Under the pieces are notes generated by a model. It was not told the origin of the DNA and did no database searches. It saw only the letters and a list, made by a program, of their open reading frames with translations. From NCBI GenBank assembly GCA_902801475.1, contig CADCIO010000002.1, forward strand, positions 1-64,000: a stretch of 64,000 bases of DNA, given 5' to 3'. Positions within the stretch are counted from its first letter, which is position 1. The number at the start of each line of letters is the position of its first letter. Both the position numbers and the translations under genes were made by a program. Shown here piece after piece: positions 27,390 through 36,264 of this stretch. This stretch comes from an uncultured Bacteroidales bacterium (GTDB lineage: Bacteria > Bacteroidota > Bacteroidia > Bacteroidales > Bacteroidaceae).

Positions 27390-28904
27390 ATGATAAGAAA
27401 GATATTAGTAGCAAATCGTGGAGAGATAGCCATCCGTGTGATGCGCAGCTGCTACGAGATGGGCATCCGTTCTGTGGCTGTCTATAGCTCTGCTGACCGT
27501 CTGTCGCGCCATGTGCTCTTTGCCAATGAGGCGGAGTGCATTGGTGGGGCTGCCAGCAGCGACAGTTACCTGAACATTGACCACATCTTGGAGGCTGCCA
27601 AGAAGCACAAGGTGGATGCCATTCATCCTGGCTATGGTTTCCTCTCAGAAAATTCAGAGTTTGCGCATCGCTGTGAACAGGAGGGCTTCATATTTATCGG
27701 TCCCCGTCCAGAGACGATGGAAGAGATGGGCGACAAGATTAGTGCCCGTCGCAAGATGATAGAGGCAGGTGTACCTGTGGTGCCTGGTACGGAAGAACCG
27801 CTGAAATCGGCAGAAGAAGCCGTTGAGGTGGCAAAGAAGATTGGCTTCCCTGTGATGCTGAAAGCGTCGATGGGAGGTGGCGGTAAGGGTATGCGCCTCA
27901 TTGAGAAAGAAGAGGATGTGGTGGAGATGTACAATGCTGCCAAGAGCGAGGCCATGTCGGGCTTTGGTGACGATACCGTGTATATCGAGAAGTTCGTGGA
28001 AGAACCTCATCACATCGAGTTCCAGATTTTGGGTGACAAACATGGCAACGTCATTCACCTTTTCGACCGCGAGTGCTCTGTGCAGCGTCGTCATCAGAAG
28101 ATTGTGGAAGAAAGTCCAAGTCCGTTCATTGACTACAACCTGCGTATGGAGATGGGAGCCAAAGCGGTGGCTGCTGCCCGTGCTGTGGGTTATGAAGGAG
28201 CAGGAACCATTGAGTTCCTCGTGGACAAATACCACAAGTTCTACTTCTTGGAGATGAACACACGCCTTCAGGTGGAGCATCCTATCACAGAGGAAGTGGT
28301 GGGCATCGACTTGGTGAAGGAGCAAATCCTCATTGCCGACGGTCAAGAACTGCGTTACCGTCAGGAGGATATCCGTCAGCGGGGTCATGCCATCGAGTGC
28401 CGTATCTGTGCAGAAGACACAGAACACAACTTCATGCCTTCGCCTGGTGTAATTCAGCAACTGACTGAACCACATGGTATTGGCACACGCATCGACTCGT
28501 ATGTGTATGAGGGTTATGAGATTCCTGTGCATTACGACCCGATGATTGGTAAACTCATCGTGTGGGCAACTAGTCGTGAGTATGCCATTGAGCGTATGCG
28601 CCGTGTGCTTTATGAATATAAGATCACGGGACTGACGACCAATATCCGTTACTTGCGTCGCATCATTGATGTGCCTGACTTCAAGCAGGGCAACTACAAC
28701 ACCTACTTTATAGAGCGGAATCAAGACAGGCTGCGTCCACGTCCTGGTTTCAAGAATGATTCGGAGCCGATGGCGGTCATTGCGGCATACATCGACTATC
28801 TGATGAACCTTGAGGAGAATAAACCCACCACGCCGACTGCGGAGAATACGGCTATCAGCCGCTGGAGGGCATTCGGATTGCAGAAGGGAGTACTACGCGT
28901 ATAG
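27390..28904 (+). CDS. Biotin carboxylase subunit of an acyl-CoA carboxylase
   Basis: This 504-residue ATP-grasp enzyme has I-A-N-R-G-E-I-A-I-R-like V-A-N-R-G-E-I-A-I-R near 7-16, G-G-G-G-K-G-M-R near 163, and E-M-N-T-R-L-Q-V-E-H-P-I-T-E near 287-300. It carboxylates the biotin on the carrier encoded next. It is slightly longer than AccC (about 450), with an extended C-terminus as in propionyl-CoA carboxylase alpha chains. With the next two genes it forms a complete soluble carboxylase. It is in the riboswitch-led run. Confidence 0.92.
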   Translation: MIRKILVANRGEIAIRVMRSCYEMGIRSVAVYSSADRLSRHVLFANEAECIGGAASSDSYLNIDHILEAAKKHKVDAIHPGYGFLSENSEFAHRCEQEGFIFIGPRPETMEEMGDKISARRKMIEAGVPVVPGTEEPLKSAEEAVEVAKKIGFPVMLKASMGGGGKGMRLIEKEEDVVEMYNAAKSEAMSGFGDDTVYIEKFVEEPHHIEFQILGDKHGNVIHLFDRECSVQRRHQKIVEESPSPFIDYNLRMEMGAKAVAAARAVGYEGAGTIEFLVDKYHKFYFLEMNTRLQVEHPITEEVVGIDLVKEQILIADGQELRYRQEDIRQRGHAIECRICAEDTEHNFMPSPGVIQQLTEPHGIGTRIDSYVYEGYEIPVHYDPMIGKLIVWATSREYAIERMRRVLYEYKITGLTTNIRYLRRIIDVPDFKQGNYNTYFIERNQDRLRPRPGFKNDSEPMAVIAAYIDYLMNLEENKPTTPTAENTAISRWRAFGLQKGVLRV

Positions 28905-28910
28905 CTCCGA

Positions 28911-28938
28911 ATGTTAAATGTAAAATGTGATATGGAAA
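28911..28938 (+). repeat. Period-7 array over the carrier-protein start codon
   Basis: ATGTTAA, ATGTAAA, ATGTGAT, ATGGAAA give four ATGs spaced 7 bases apart (28911, 28918, 28925, 28932). The first and last are in the carrier frame. Confidence 0.7.
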
Positions 28939-29441
28939 TACAAGTAGGAAATAAGACCTTGGAAGTGACTCTGCTGAGTAAGGAGGGCAACCAAGTGAAG
29001 ATAGACATTGACGGGAAGGTGTATGACGTGGATGTGGCGATGCTGCAGAACGGCACTTGCTCCCTCATCTACGATGGCAACTCGTACAATGCCGAACTCA
29101 TCCGTGAGAGTGGGGAGAAGCACTATCGTGTGAACCTCAACTATTCTACCTATCAGATTGATATGCTCGACTCGCAGGCGAAGTATATGAAGATGCGTCG
29201 TGGTGGCTCTCAGGAGTCTGTACAGGCTGATGTGATCACCGCGCCGATGCCTTGCAAGATTGTGAACATCTACGTGAAGCCGGGCGACACGCTGAAGGCT
29301 GGTGACACGGTGCTCACGATGGAGGCGATGAAGATGCAGTCGAACTACAAAGTCAATGCCGACTGCACCGTGAAGGATGTGTTAGTGAATGTGGGCGACA
29401 GTGTCCGTGTGGAACAGGCGCTCATTCGATTGGAGTTATAA
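28932..29441 (+). CDS. Biotin carboxyl carrier protein of an acyl-CoA carboxylase
   Basis: This 169-residue protein has a C-terminal biotinyl domain (about 98-169) with the biotin-accepting lysine in E-A-M-K-M-Q (Lys134). The N-terminal 95 residues form a beta-rich domain that probably docks with the other subunits. It carries carboxyl-biotin from the biotin carboxylase to the carboxyltransferase. An ATG at 28911 is also in frame. It is followed by a repeat-filled 112-base gap before the carboxyltransferase gene. Confidence 0.9.
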   Translation: MEIQVGNKTLEVTLLSKEGNQVKIDIDGKVYDVDVAMLQNGTCSLIYDGNSYNAELIRESGEKHYRVNLNYSTYQIDMLDSQAKYMKMRRGGSQESVQADVITAPMPCKIVNIYVKPGDTLKAGDTVLTMEAMKMQSNYKVNADCTVKDVLVNVGDSVRVEQALIRLEL

Positions 29442-29444
29442 TTG

Positions 29445-29533
29445 GGAGCAAGGGGCAAGGAGCAAGGGGCGAGAGGATACCTTGCACGTTAGGAACTCAA
29501 TAGCCAACATTCCTCTTGCCCCTTGCCCCTAAA
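29445..29533. repeat. Period-7 arrays in inverted orientation
   Basis: GGAGCAA, GGGGCAA, GGAGCAA, GGGGCGA (29445-29472) face CTCTTGC, CCCTTGC, CCCTAAA (29513-29533). The two halves are near reverse complements and could form a long hairpin in the mRNA between two carboxylase subunits. Confidence 0.85.
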
Positions 29534-29553
29534 AACTATAAAAAAAGAAAACA

Positions 29554-30993
29554 ATGAATAAACTCACTGCAAGAGAAAGAATAGAGACGCTGCTTGATCG
29601 TGGCACCTTCGTGGAGATGGACAAGCACGTGGTGCACCGTTGCAATGACTTCGGTATGGAGAATAAGCGCATCGAAGGTGATGGCGTCATTTCGGGCTAT
29701 GGTAAGATAGACGGACGCATCGTGTTTGTCTATGCCTTTGACTTTGCTGTGCTGGGTGGCTCGCTTTCTGCTGCCAATGCCCAGAAGATTGCGAAGGTGC
29801 AGGACTTGGCACTGAAGAACGGCGCACCCATCATCGGTCTGAATGACTCGGGTGGTGCACGTATTCAGGAAGGAGTAGAGTCGTTGACAGGTTTCGCACA
29901 TATCTTCAGAAGGAATGTGATGGCATCGGGTGTCATCCCACAGATCAGCGCCATCCTCGGCCCCTGTGCCGGTGGTTCGTGCTACAGCCCTGCACTGACG
30001 GACTTCATCCTGATGGTGAAGGAGCAGAGCCAGATGTTTGTCACGGGTCCGAACGTGGTGAAGGCTGTGACGAATGAGGATGTGGACAAGGAAACCTTGG
30101 GTGGTGCGATGACCCATAATTCGGTGAGCGGTGTGAGCCACTTCATCTGCAACAGCGACGAAGAGACCCTCATGACCATCCGCGAACTCATTGGTTTCAT
30201 CCCTTCAAACAACATGGAAGATGCTCCTGTGCACCCTGTGACTGACGAGGTGACACGCATCTGTCATGAACTGGACAATGTGGTGCCTTCTGACCCCAAT
30301 GTCCCCTATGATATCCGCAACATCATCGAACCTGTCTGCGACCAGCAGTACTTCTTCGAGATTCAACCGGAGTTTGCCAAGAATATCGTCATCGGTTTCG
30401 GTCGTATGGCGGGACGTACCGTGGGATTTGTGGCCAATCAGCCTAACTTCCTCGCTGGAGCCCTCGACATTGATGCCAGTGACAAGGCAGCCCGTTTCAT
30501 CCGCTTCTGCGACTGCTTCAACATCCCCCTTATTGCGGTGGAGGATGTGCCAGGCTTCCTGCCTGGTGTGCAACAGGAGCATAACGGCATCATCCGTCAT
30601 GGTGCGAAGATTGTCTATGCCTTTGCCGAGGCGACGGTGCCAAAGATTACGCTCATCACCCGCAAGGCATATGGTGGTGCCTACATCGTGATGAACTCGA
30701 AATGCATCGGGGCAGACGTGAACCTTGCCTACCCAACAGCCGAAATCGCTGTGATGGGTGCAGAGGGTGCCTGCAACATCCTCTATCGTAAGGCAACACC
30801 AGAGGAGCGTGCTGAGAAGATTGAGGAATATCGACAGAAGTTCGCCAACCCCATGCCTGCCGCACAACTGGGCTACATCGACGAGATCATCTCGCCATGT
30901 GACACCCGCATCCGTCTCATTCAGGCTCTGGAGATGTCACGCAACAAGAATCAGAGCAATCCGCCGAAGAAACACGGAAATATGCCGCTGTAA
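29554..30993 (+). CDS. Acyl-CoA carboxyltransferase subunit (propionyl-CoA carboxylase beta / MmdA-like)
   Basis: This 479-residue crotonase-fold carboxyltransferase has G-G-A-R-I-Q-E-G-V-E-S near 93-103, G-P-C-A-G-G near 133 and G-A-K-I-V-Y-A-F-A-E-A-T-V-P near 350. It transfers CO2 between biotin and an acyl-CoA, probably propionyl-CoA. Family members usually run about 510-520 residues and have some 30-40 residues before T-A-R-E-R-I; here the frame begins M-N-K-L-T-A-R-E-R-I, so the N-terminus is short, directly after a repeat region. No membrane decarboxylase subunit (MmdB/OadB) is seen, favouring a soluble carboxylase. Confidence 0.9.
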   Translation: MNKLTARERIETLLDRGTFVEMDKHVVHRCNDFGMENKRIEGDGVISGYGKIDGRIVFVYAFDFAVLGGSLSAANAQKIAKVQDLALKNGAPIIGLNDSGGARIQEGVESLTGFAHIFRRNVMASGVIPQISAILGPCAGGSCYSPALTDFILMVKEQSQMFVTGPNVVKAVTNEDVDKETLGGAMTHNSVSGVSHFICNSDEETLMTIRELIGFIPSNNMEDAPVHPVTDEVTRICHELDNVVPSDPNVPYDIRNIIEPVCDQQYFFEIQPEFAKNIVIGFGRMAGRTVGFVANQPNFLAGALDIDASDKAARFIRFCDCFNIPLIAVEDVPGFLPGVQQEHNGIIRHGAKIVYAFAEATVPKITLITRKAYGGAYIVMNSKCIGADVNLAYPTAEIAVMGAEGACNILYRKATPEERAEKIEEYRQKFANPMPAAQLGYIDEIISPCDTRIRLIQALEMSRNKNQSNPPKKHGNMPL

Positions 30994-30994
30994 C

Positions 30995-32968
30995 ATGAGT
31001 CAAGGGAAGAGGATATTAGCCATTGCTGGTGTCGGAATGATGCTGTTGCCCTTGTGGGCACAAACTGACACGACTGCACTTCATCTCAACGAGGTGCAGG
31101 TGGTGGACAGTCACAAGCATCACACGCTAACCTCTACGGCTCCCTTGTACGTGATGGATCATGGCGAGATGTTGCGTCTGGGTGTGACCGATATGGCGGA
31201 TGCGTTGCATCGACTGCCAGGCATCACCTTGCGCGATTATGGTGGTGCTGGTGGCATGAAGACGGTGTCTGTGCGTGGTCTGGGTACCAAGCATACAGGT
31301 GTCAGTTATGATGGTGTCATGCTGAGCGAATGTCAGGGTGGAGAGATAGACCTCTCCCGCTATTCGCTCGACAATGTGGGAAGCCTTTCCTTGGTGATTG
31401 GCGATAACGACGACATCTTCATCCCTGCCCGACAAGTCACCACACCTGCCAGCGTTCATATCCAGACGATGCAATTGCCCGCTGATGATGTTCGTCCTCA
31501 TCTGAAGGCACAACTGAAGGTGGGTTCATTTGGGTATGTGTCACCTTTCCTCAAATATGAACAAAACATCAACAACCGCTTTGCTTTCTCTGTCCTCGGA
31601 GAATACACCTACGCCGAGAACGATTACCCATACACCATCAAGAATGTGACGGAAACCGTGAGTGACCATCGGAAAAACAGCCGTATGAACTCTGGTCATG
31701 CGGAGGTGAACTTCCTTTGGAACATCCGTCCTTCTGACCGGCTGACGGGAAAGGTCTATTACTACGACAATGACCGCCAGTTGCCAGGGCAGGTGCATTA
31801 TTATTCCAACATCAGTCGGGAGAGTTTGCGCGACCGCAATTTCTTCGGGCAGCTCATGTATCAGGCTCGTCTGGCAGAGAAATTGTCGCTCAAGCTCAAT
31901 GGCAAATTCAACTGGACAGCCTCTCTCTACGACGATGGGGTGGTGGCAAGTCAGATCATTGATGCCGACTACTGGCAACGTGAATACTACACATCTGCCT
32001 GCTTGTTGTATCTTCCCACTTCGGAATGGTCTTTCGACTACTCGGTCGATTACGCCCACAACAACCTGAATAGCACGCTTGCCACCGATGCACGTCCTTA
32101 TCGCAATACCTTGTTGCAGTCGGCTACGGCTAAATACCGCACTTCTCGTCTGACCGTGATGGGCAGGCTGCTCCATTCGCTCTACCTGAATGATGCCAAG
32201 CAGGGTGGGGCAGCTGACGATATGCATCGCCTTTCGCCTTCTGTCAGCATCTCCTATCTGTTGTTGCCTCATTGGCATGTGCGTGCCTCCTACAAGGAAA
32301 TCTTCCGTGCTCCCACGTTCAACGAGAACTATTTCTTCCACTATGGTTCCAAGGACTTGAAACCAGAGCGCACGGAACAATTCAATGTGGGTACCACGTG
32401 GGAAGGCACCTTCGGAAAGACCACGCTTCAGACCACTGTCGATGCTTATTACAATATGGTCAAAGACATGATTGTGGCAGTTCCTTTCAATATGTTTGTG
32501 TGGAATTGTGTCAATGTGGGCAAGGTGCGTGTGTATGGTGTGGATGTCACGTTGAATGCCTCCCATCAGTTGAATGAGCGTCAACTCCTGACGGCATCGG
32601 GATGCTACAGCTATCAACGGGCGCAGAATCGGGCGAATCCGGATTCTCCCTATTACAAGAATCAGATAGCTTATATGCCCGAGCATCAAGGTTCTGTGGC
32701 TTTGGCTTGGGAGAACCCTTGGGTGAGTTGTTCCACCCATCTGACGGCTGTGAGTGAGCGTTGGACGACGAATGCCCATCTGCAGGGTACACGTGTGGAT
32801 GGTTACTACGAACTGGGTGCCTCAGCCTATCATCGTTTTCATGTGGGATATGGGGTGATGGAGCTGCGTTTTGATGTGAAGAATCTGACTGACAAACAAT
32901 ACGAGATTGTGGGGGCTTACCCCATGCCTGGTAGGAGCTATCAATTGTCCATTAACTATAAATTATAA
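30995..32968 (+). CDS. TonB-dependent receptor, BtuB-like
   Basis: This 657-residue outer-membrane receptor has a signal peptide ending L-W-A-Q. A plug domain (about 45-150) contains D-A-L-H-R-L-P-G-I-T-L-R and K-T-V-S-V-R-G-L-G, and a barrel ends in an aromatic strand (Y-Q-L-S-I-N-Y-K-L). Its start lies one base after the carboxyltransferase stop, so it is cotranscribed. The BtuG-like, BtuF and BtuC genes that follow point to corrinoid as the substrate. The specificity is inferred from context. Confidence 0.85.
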   Translation: MSQGKRILAIAGVGMMLLPLWAQTDTTALHLNEVQVVDSHKHHTLTSTAPLYVMDHGEMLRLGVTDMADALHRLPGITLRDYGGAGGMKTVSVRGLGTKHTGVSYDGVMLSECQGGEIDLSRYSLDNVGSLSLVIGDNDDIFIPARQVTTPASVHIQTMQLPADDVRPHLKAQLKVGSFGYVSPFLKYEQNINNRFAFSVLGEYTYAENDYPYTIKNVTETVSDHRKNSRMNSGHAEVNFLWNIRPSDRLTGKVYYYDNDRQLPGQVHYYSNISRESLRDRNFFGQLMYQARLAEKLSLKLNGKFNWTASLYDDGVVASQIIDADYWQREYYTSACLLYLPTSEWSFDYSVDYAHNNLNSTLATDARPYRNTLLQSATAKYRTSRLTVMGRLLHSLYLNDAKQGGAADDMHRLSPSVSISYLLLPHWHVRASYKEIFRAPTFNENYFFHYGSKDLKPERTEQFNVGTTWEGTFGKTTLQTTVDAYYNMVKDMIVAVPFNMFVWNCVNVGKVRVYGVDVTLNASHQLNERQLLTASGCYSYQRAQNRANPDSPYYKNQIAYMPEHQGSVALAWENPWVSCSTHLTAVSERWTTNAHLQGTRVDGYYELGASAYHRFHVGYGVMELRFDVKNLTDKQYEIVGAYPMPGRSYQLSINYKL

Positions 32969-33001
32969 CTTTTATTTATTAATAATTAATCAATTAATAA
33001 G

Positions 33002-34141
33002 ATGAAAAAGAGTCTTTTGAGTTTTGCAGTACTGATGATGGGCGCAGCCCTCTTTACTGCTTGTAGTAATGATGATGACACACCTGAAATGAAAAAGGTG
33101 GATGTGTCTAATGGTATGTTTGTAGTGGGTTCTGGCAACAAGAGAGCCAACATTGATGGCAATGTCAGCTACATCGACTACACAGCGGGTACCGTAACTG
33201 CTAATGCTTTCCAGGCAGCTAATGGTAAGTCTCTCGGTAAGACAGCCAACTACATTGTGGATTATGGAAGCAAGCTTTACATCGTGGTGGATGCTGAGGC
33301 AACCATTTGGGTGTGCGAGAAGGCTAACTTGCAGGTGGTGAAGCAAATCAACACCATTGACCTGCTGGGCGAGAAGGATGGTGTAAGTCCTCGTGCCGCT
33401 GTGGGTGAGAATGGCAACCTCTATGTCACTTTCTATGGCGACAGCTACAATGGTGGCAATGGTGTCGTGGCTGCTATCGATACTTTGACTTTCAGCAAGC
33501 AGGCTACTTATACAGTGGGTTCTTATCCTGATGGATTGACCCTCGCCAATGGTTGCATCTACGTGGCTAATTCCGACTATGGTAATGGTGTGAACCCTTC
33601 TATCTCTAAGATTAACCTTGCTACAGCAAAGGTGGAGGAGATGAAGGATGCAGCCATCACCAATCCTATGCAGCTGCTGACCATCGGTAACGATGTGTAT
33701 TGCCTTGACTATGGTACCTACGACGAGAATTGGAACCAGGTGGGTGCTGGTGTTCGCAAGATCACTGCAGCAGGTGAAGTGTCTAAGGTGGTTGATGGTA
33801 CATTTATGTGCAACAACGGCAAGAAGATTTACACTGCCAATGCTCCTTATGGTGCTGCCGAGATCACTTATCTGATTTACGACACCACAACTGGCACAAC
33901 GACCAGCTGGAATCCAGAAGGTATCTTCAGCCCAGCCCTCATCGCTGCTGACCCTGTTTCTGGCGACATCTTCATCGTTTCTTATCAGCAGAATCCTGAA
34001 ACTGGTTATGCGGGCTATGCTTTGCCTTCATACACCAACCAGTATGATGCAGAGGGCAAGCTCGTGAAGAAGTATGAGAACACTGCTACAGGTCCTATCT
34101 CTGTTGTGTTCAACACGGGCGTCAAGTATGTCCAGAAGTAA
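33002..34141 (+). CDS. Surface lipoprotein with YncE-like beta-propeller, BtuG-like
   Basis: This 379-residue lipoprotein has the lipobox L-F-T-A-C at Cys21, followed by S-N-D-D-D, an acidic export signal that places Bacteroidetes lipoproteins on the cell surface. Repeated four-strand blades follow (L-Y-I-V-V-D-A-E-A-T-I-W-V, Y-P-D-G-L-T-L-A-N-G-C-I-Y-V-A-N), as in the YncE/DUF5074 propellers. BtuG of Bacteroides caps BtuB and binds B12 very tightly. The position between a TonB receptor and BtuF supports the same job, though sequence alone does not prove corrinoid binding. Confidence 0.78.
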   Translation: MKKSLLSFAVLMMGAALFTACSNDDDTPEMKKVDVSNGMFVVGSGNKRANIDGNVSYIDYTAGTVTANAFQAANGKSLGKTANYIVDYGSKLYIVVDAEATIWVCEKANLQVVKQINTIDLLGEKDGVSPRAAVGENGNLYVTFYGDSYNGGNGVVAAIDTLTFSKQATYTVGSYPDGLTLANGCIYVANSDYGNGVNPSISKINLATAKVEEMKDAAITNPMQLLTIGNDVYCLDYGTYDENWNQVGAGVRKITAAGEVSKVVDGTFMCNNGKKIYTANAPYGAAEITYLIYDTTTGTTTSWNPEGIFSPALIAADPVSGDIFIVSYQQNPETGYAGYALPSYTNQYDAEGKLVKKYENTATGPISVVFNTGVKYVQK

Positions 34142-34150
34142 TTTGTATCT

Positions 34151-35257
34151 ATGAACAGAACCCAAATTCTGTTACTTTCTGTTGTTGCCTCCGCACTTCT
34201 TTTCTCGTGCGGAGGCAACACCGCTTCTCCCCTGATGGGCGAGGGCGACACCATCCCCATGCGTTATGCCAAGAACATCACGATGGTGCGCTATGGCGAT
34301 TGTGTGGAGGTGACATTAAAGAATCCTTGGGGGGAAGGATTGTTGGGCTCTTACATCCTGACCAGCGATCCTGATGCCATTCCTCCATACGAGGGGGGCA
34401 CGCCAGTCATCACCACGCCGCTGAAGAATGCCCTGGTCTTTACGGCTGTGCATTGCGGACTCATCTGTGAGTTTGGCATGGAGGAGAGTATTGGTGGTGT
34501 GTGTGAGAAGGAGTACATTCACGGACTGACCAAGGAGGTGGTGGATTGTGGCAATGGTATGTCGCCCAATCAGGAACGCATCATCCAGCTCCGTCCTGAT
34601 GCTATGCTGGTGTCTCCTTTTGAAAGCAACACGGGGCATGATAAGTTGGGGCAGCTTGGTATGCCTATCATCGAGTGTGCTGAATACATGGAGTCAACGG
34701 CTTTGGGACGTGCGGAGTGGATGAAGTTCTATGGACTGCTCTTTGGCAAGGAGAAAGAGGCGAATGCGATGTTTGATGCGTTGGTGGCGAAGTATGACAG
34801 CTTGAGTGCTTTGGTGAAGAAGTCGGACAAGCGTCCTCGCATTCTGTCAGAAGAGCTCTATGGCAACGTGTGGTATCAGCCTGGGGTTCACAGCACCATC
34901 GGACAGCTCTATGCTGATGCTGGTGCGCAGACAGCCTTTCCCGAATACACACAGAGCGGTTCTGTGCCCCTCTCGGCCGAACAGGTCTATGCTGCGGCTC
35001 ACGATGCCGATGTGTGGCTGATGCGTTACGACTCCGACACCTCCCAGACCTTGGCGGAACTGGGTGCTCAATCCGACATCTATCGCCGATTCGATGCCTT
35101 CAAGCAGGGCAATGTGTGGGGCTGCAACACCCGTACTTCCCGATTCTACGAGCGTTCCCCCTTCCATCCCGACCGTATGCTCTCCGACATTATCCAGATC
35201 ACCCATCCTGAGGTGGGCATCAAAGAACCGATGTATTTTTATAAGAAGTTAAAATGA
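34151..35257 (+). CDS. BtuF-like corrinoid-binding lipoprotein, copy 1
   Basis: This 368-residue protein has the lipobox L-L-F-S-C near residue 20. The periplasmic-binding-protein fold of the FecB/BtuF class follows: L-R-P-D-A-M-L-V-S-P-F near 150, W-M-K-F-Y-G-L-L-F-G-K-E near 195, and L-G-A-Q-S-D-I-Y-R-R-F-D-A-F near 305. It delivers substrate to the permease encoded by the overlapping next gene (4-base overlap). A second BtuF-BtuC pair follows, making a tandem duplication of this unit. Confidence 0.85.
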   Translation: MNRTQILLLSVVASALLFSCGGNTASPLMGEGDTIPMRYAKNITMVRYGDCVEVTLKNPWGEGLLGSYILTSDPDAIPPYEGGTPVITTPLKNALVFTAVHCGLICEFGMEESIGGVCEKEYIHGLTKEVVDCGNGMSPNQERIIQLRPDAMLVSPFESNTGHDKLGQLGMPIIECAEYMESTALGRAEWMKFYGLLFGKEKEANAMFDALVAKYDSLSALVKKSDKRPRILSEELYGNVWYQPGVHSTIGQLYADAGAQTAFPEYTQSGSVPLSAEQVYAAAHDADVWLMRYDSDTSQTLAELGAQSDIYRRFDAFKQGNVWGCNTRTSRFYERSPFHPDRMLSDIIQITHPEVGIKEPMYFYKKLK

Positions 35258-36252
35258 AACTCCGTATCATCCTGCTCGTTGTGGGTGTTGTGACCCTCTT
35301 CGTCCTCAACATCTTCTTTGGGTCGGTACACATCGACGCTGCTGATGTGCTGCAAACCCTTCTGCATGGTGGCGCTTCCAACGAAGCCGTCGCCTACATC
35401 ATCCTTGGCTCCCGTCTGCCCACCGCCATGACCGCCATGCTGGCAGGTGCAGGATTGGCTACGGCAGGTCTTCTGTTGCAGACCTCCTTCCACAACCCCT
35501 TGGCAGGTCCTTCCATTCTGGGTATCTCGTCAGGTGCCAATCTGGGTGTGGCGATTGTGATGCTGTCGTTCGGAGGCACCATCACGGCAGGACTTTACTC
35601 ATGGAGCGGCTACCTTGCCATCGTGGGGGCAGCATTTTTGGGATCCTTGCTCATCATGGGCTTGCTGTTGCTGTTTTCGTCGTTGCTGAAGAACAATCTC
35701 ATGCTGTTGATTACCGGTATCATGATGGGGTATGTCACCTCGTCCGTTATTTCATTGCTCAACTTCTTGGCATCGGTGGAGAATATACAGAGTTTCCTCA
35801 TTTGGGGAATGGGAAACTTCAACAGCGTTTCCATGCAGCAGATGCCCATCTTCGCCTCCCTGTGCGTCATCGGACTCTTCATCGCCCTCCTGCTGATGAA
35901 GCCCCTGAATGCCATCCTGTTGGGCGAAGCGTATGCCACCAACTTGGGCATTGATATCCAGCGTACACGCCATCTCCTGCTCCTTGCCACAGGTGTCCTC
36001 ACAGCCGTCATTACGGCCTACTGCGGACCCGTCGCCTTTCTCGGACTGGCAACCCCTCATGTGGCCTTCCTCCTGCTGGGTACGTCCAACCATCGTGTGC
36101 TCCTGCCCGTCACCATGCTCACCGGCGCCGTGTTGGCACTCCTATGCAACCTCCTATGCACCTTGCCGCCCACGACCGTCATCCCCCTCAATGCCGTCAC
36201 CCCCATCCTCGGTGCACCCGTCATCCTCTACATCATTCTTCGACGCAAATAA
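35254..36252 (+). CDS. BtuC-like FecCD-family permease, copy 1
   Basis: This 332-residue protein has about ten membrane helices. FecCD hallmarks are R-L-P-T-A-M-T-A-M-L-A-G-A-G-L-A near 50, N-P-L-A-G-P-S-I-L-G-I-S-S-G-A near 80 and T-A-Y-C-G-P-V-A-F-L-G-L near 252. It forms the inner-membrane channel for corrinoid or iron chelates. The ATPase partner (BtuD) is not in this window. Confidence 0.9.
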   Translation: MKLRIILLVVGVVTLFVLNIFFGSVHIDAADVLQTLLHGGASNEAVAYIILGSRLPTAMTAMLAGAGLATAGLLLQTSFHNPLAGPSILGISSGANLGVAIVMLSFGGTITAGLYSWSGYLAIVGAAFLGSLLIMGLLLLFSSLLKNNLMLLITGIMMGYVTSSVISLLNFLASVENIQSFLIWGMGNFNSVSMQQMPIFASLCVIGLFIALLLMKPLNAILLGEAYATNLGIDIQRTRHLLLLATGVLTAVITAYCGPVAFLGLATPHVAFLLLGTSNHRVLLPVTMLTGAVLALLCNLLCTLPPTTVIPLNAVTPILGAPVILYIILRRK

Positions 36253-36264
36253 AAACAGATACTT

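Noticed and set aside
30758-30994. Longer N-terminus for the TonB receptor
   Set aside because: It overlaps the carboxyltransferase gene. The ATG at 30995 gives a proper signal peptide.
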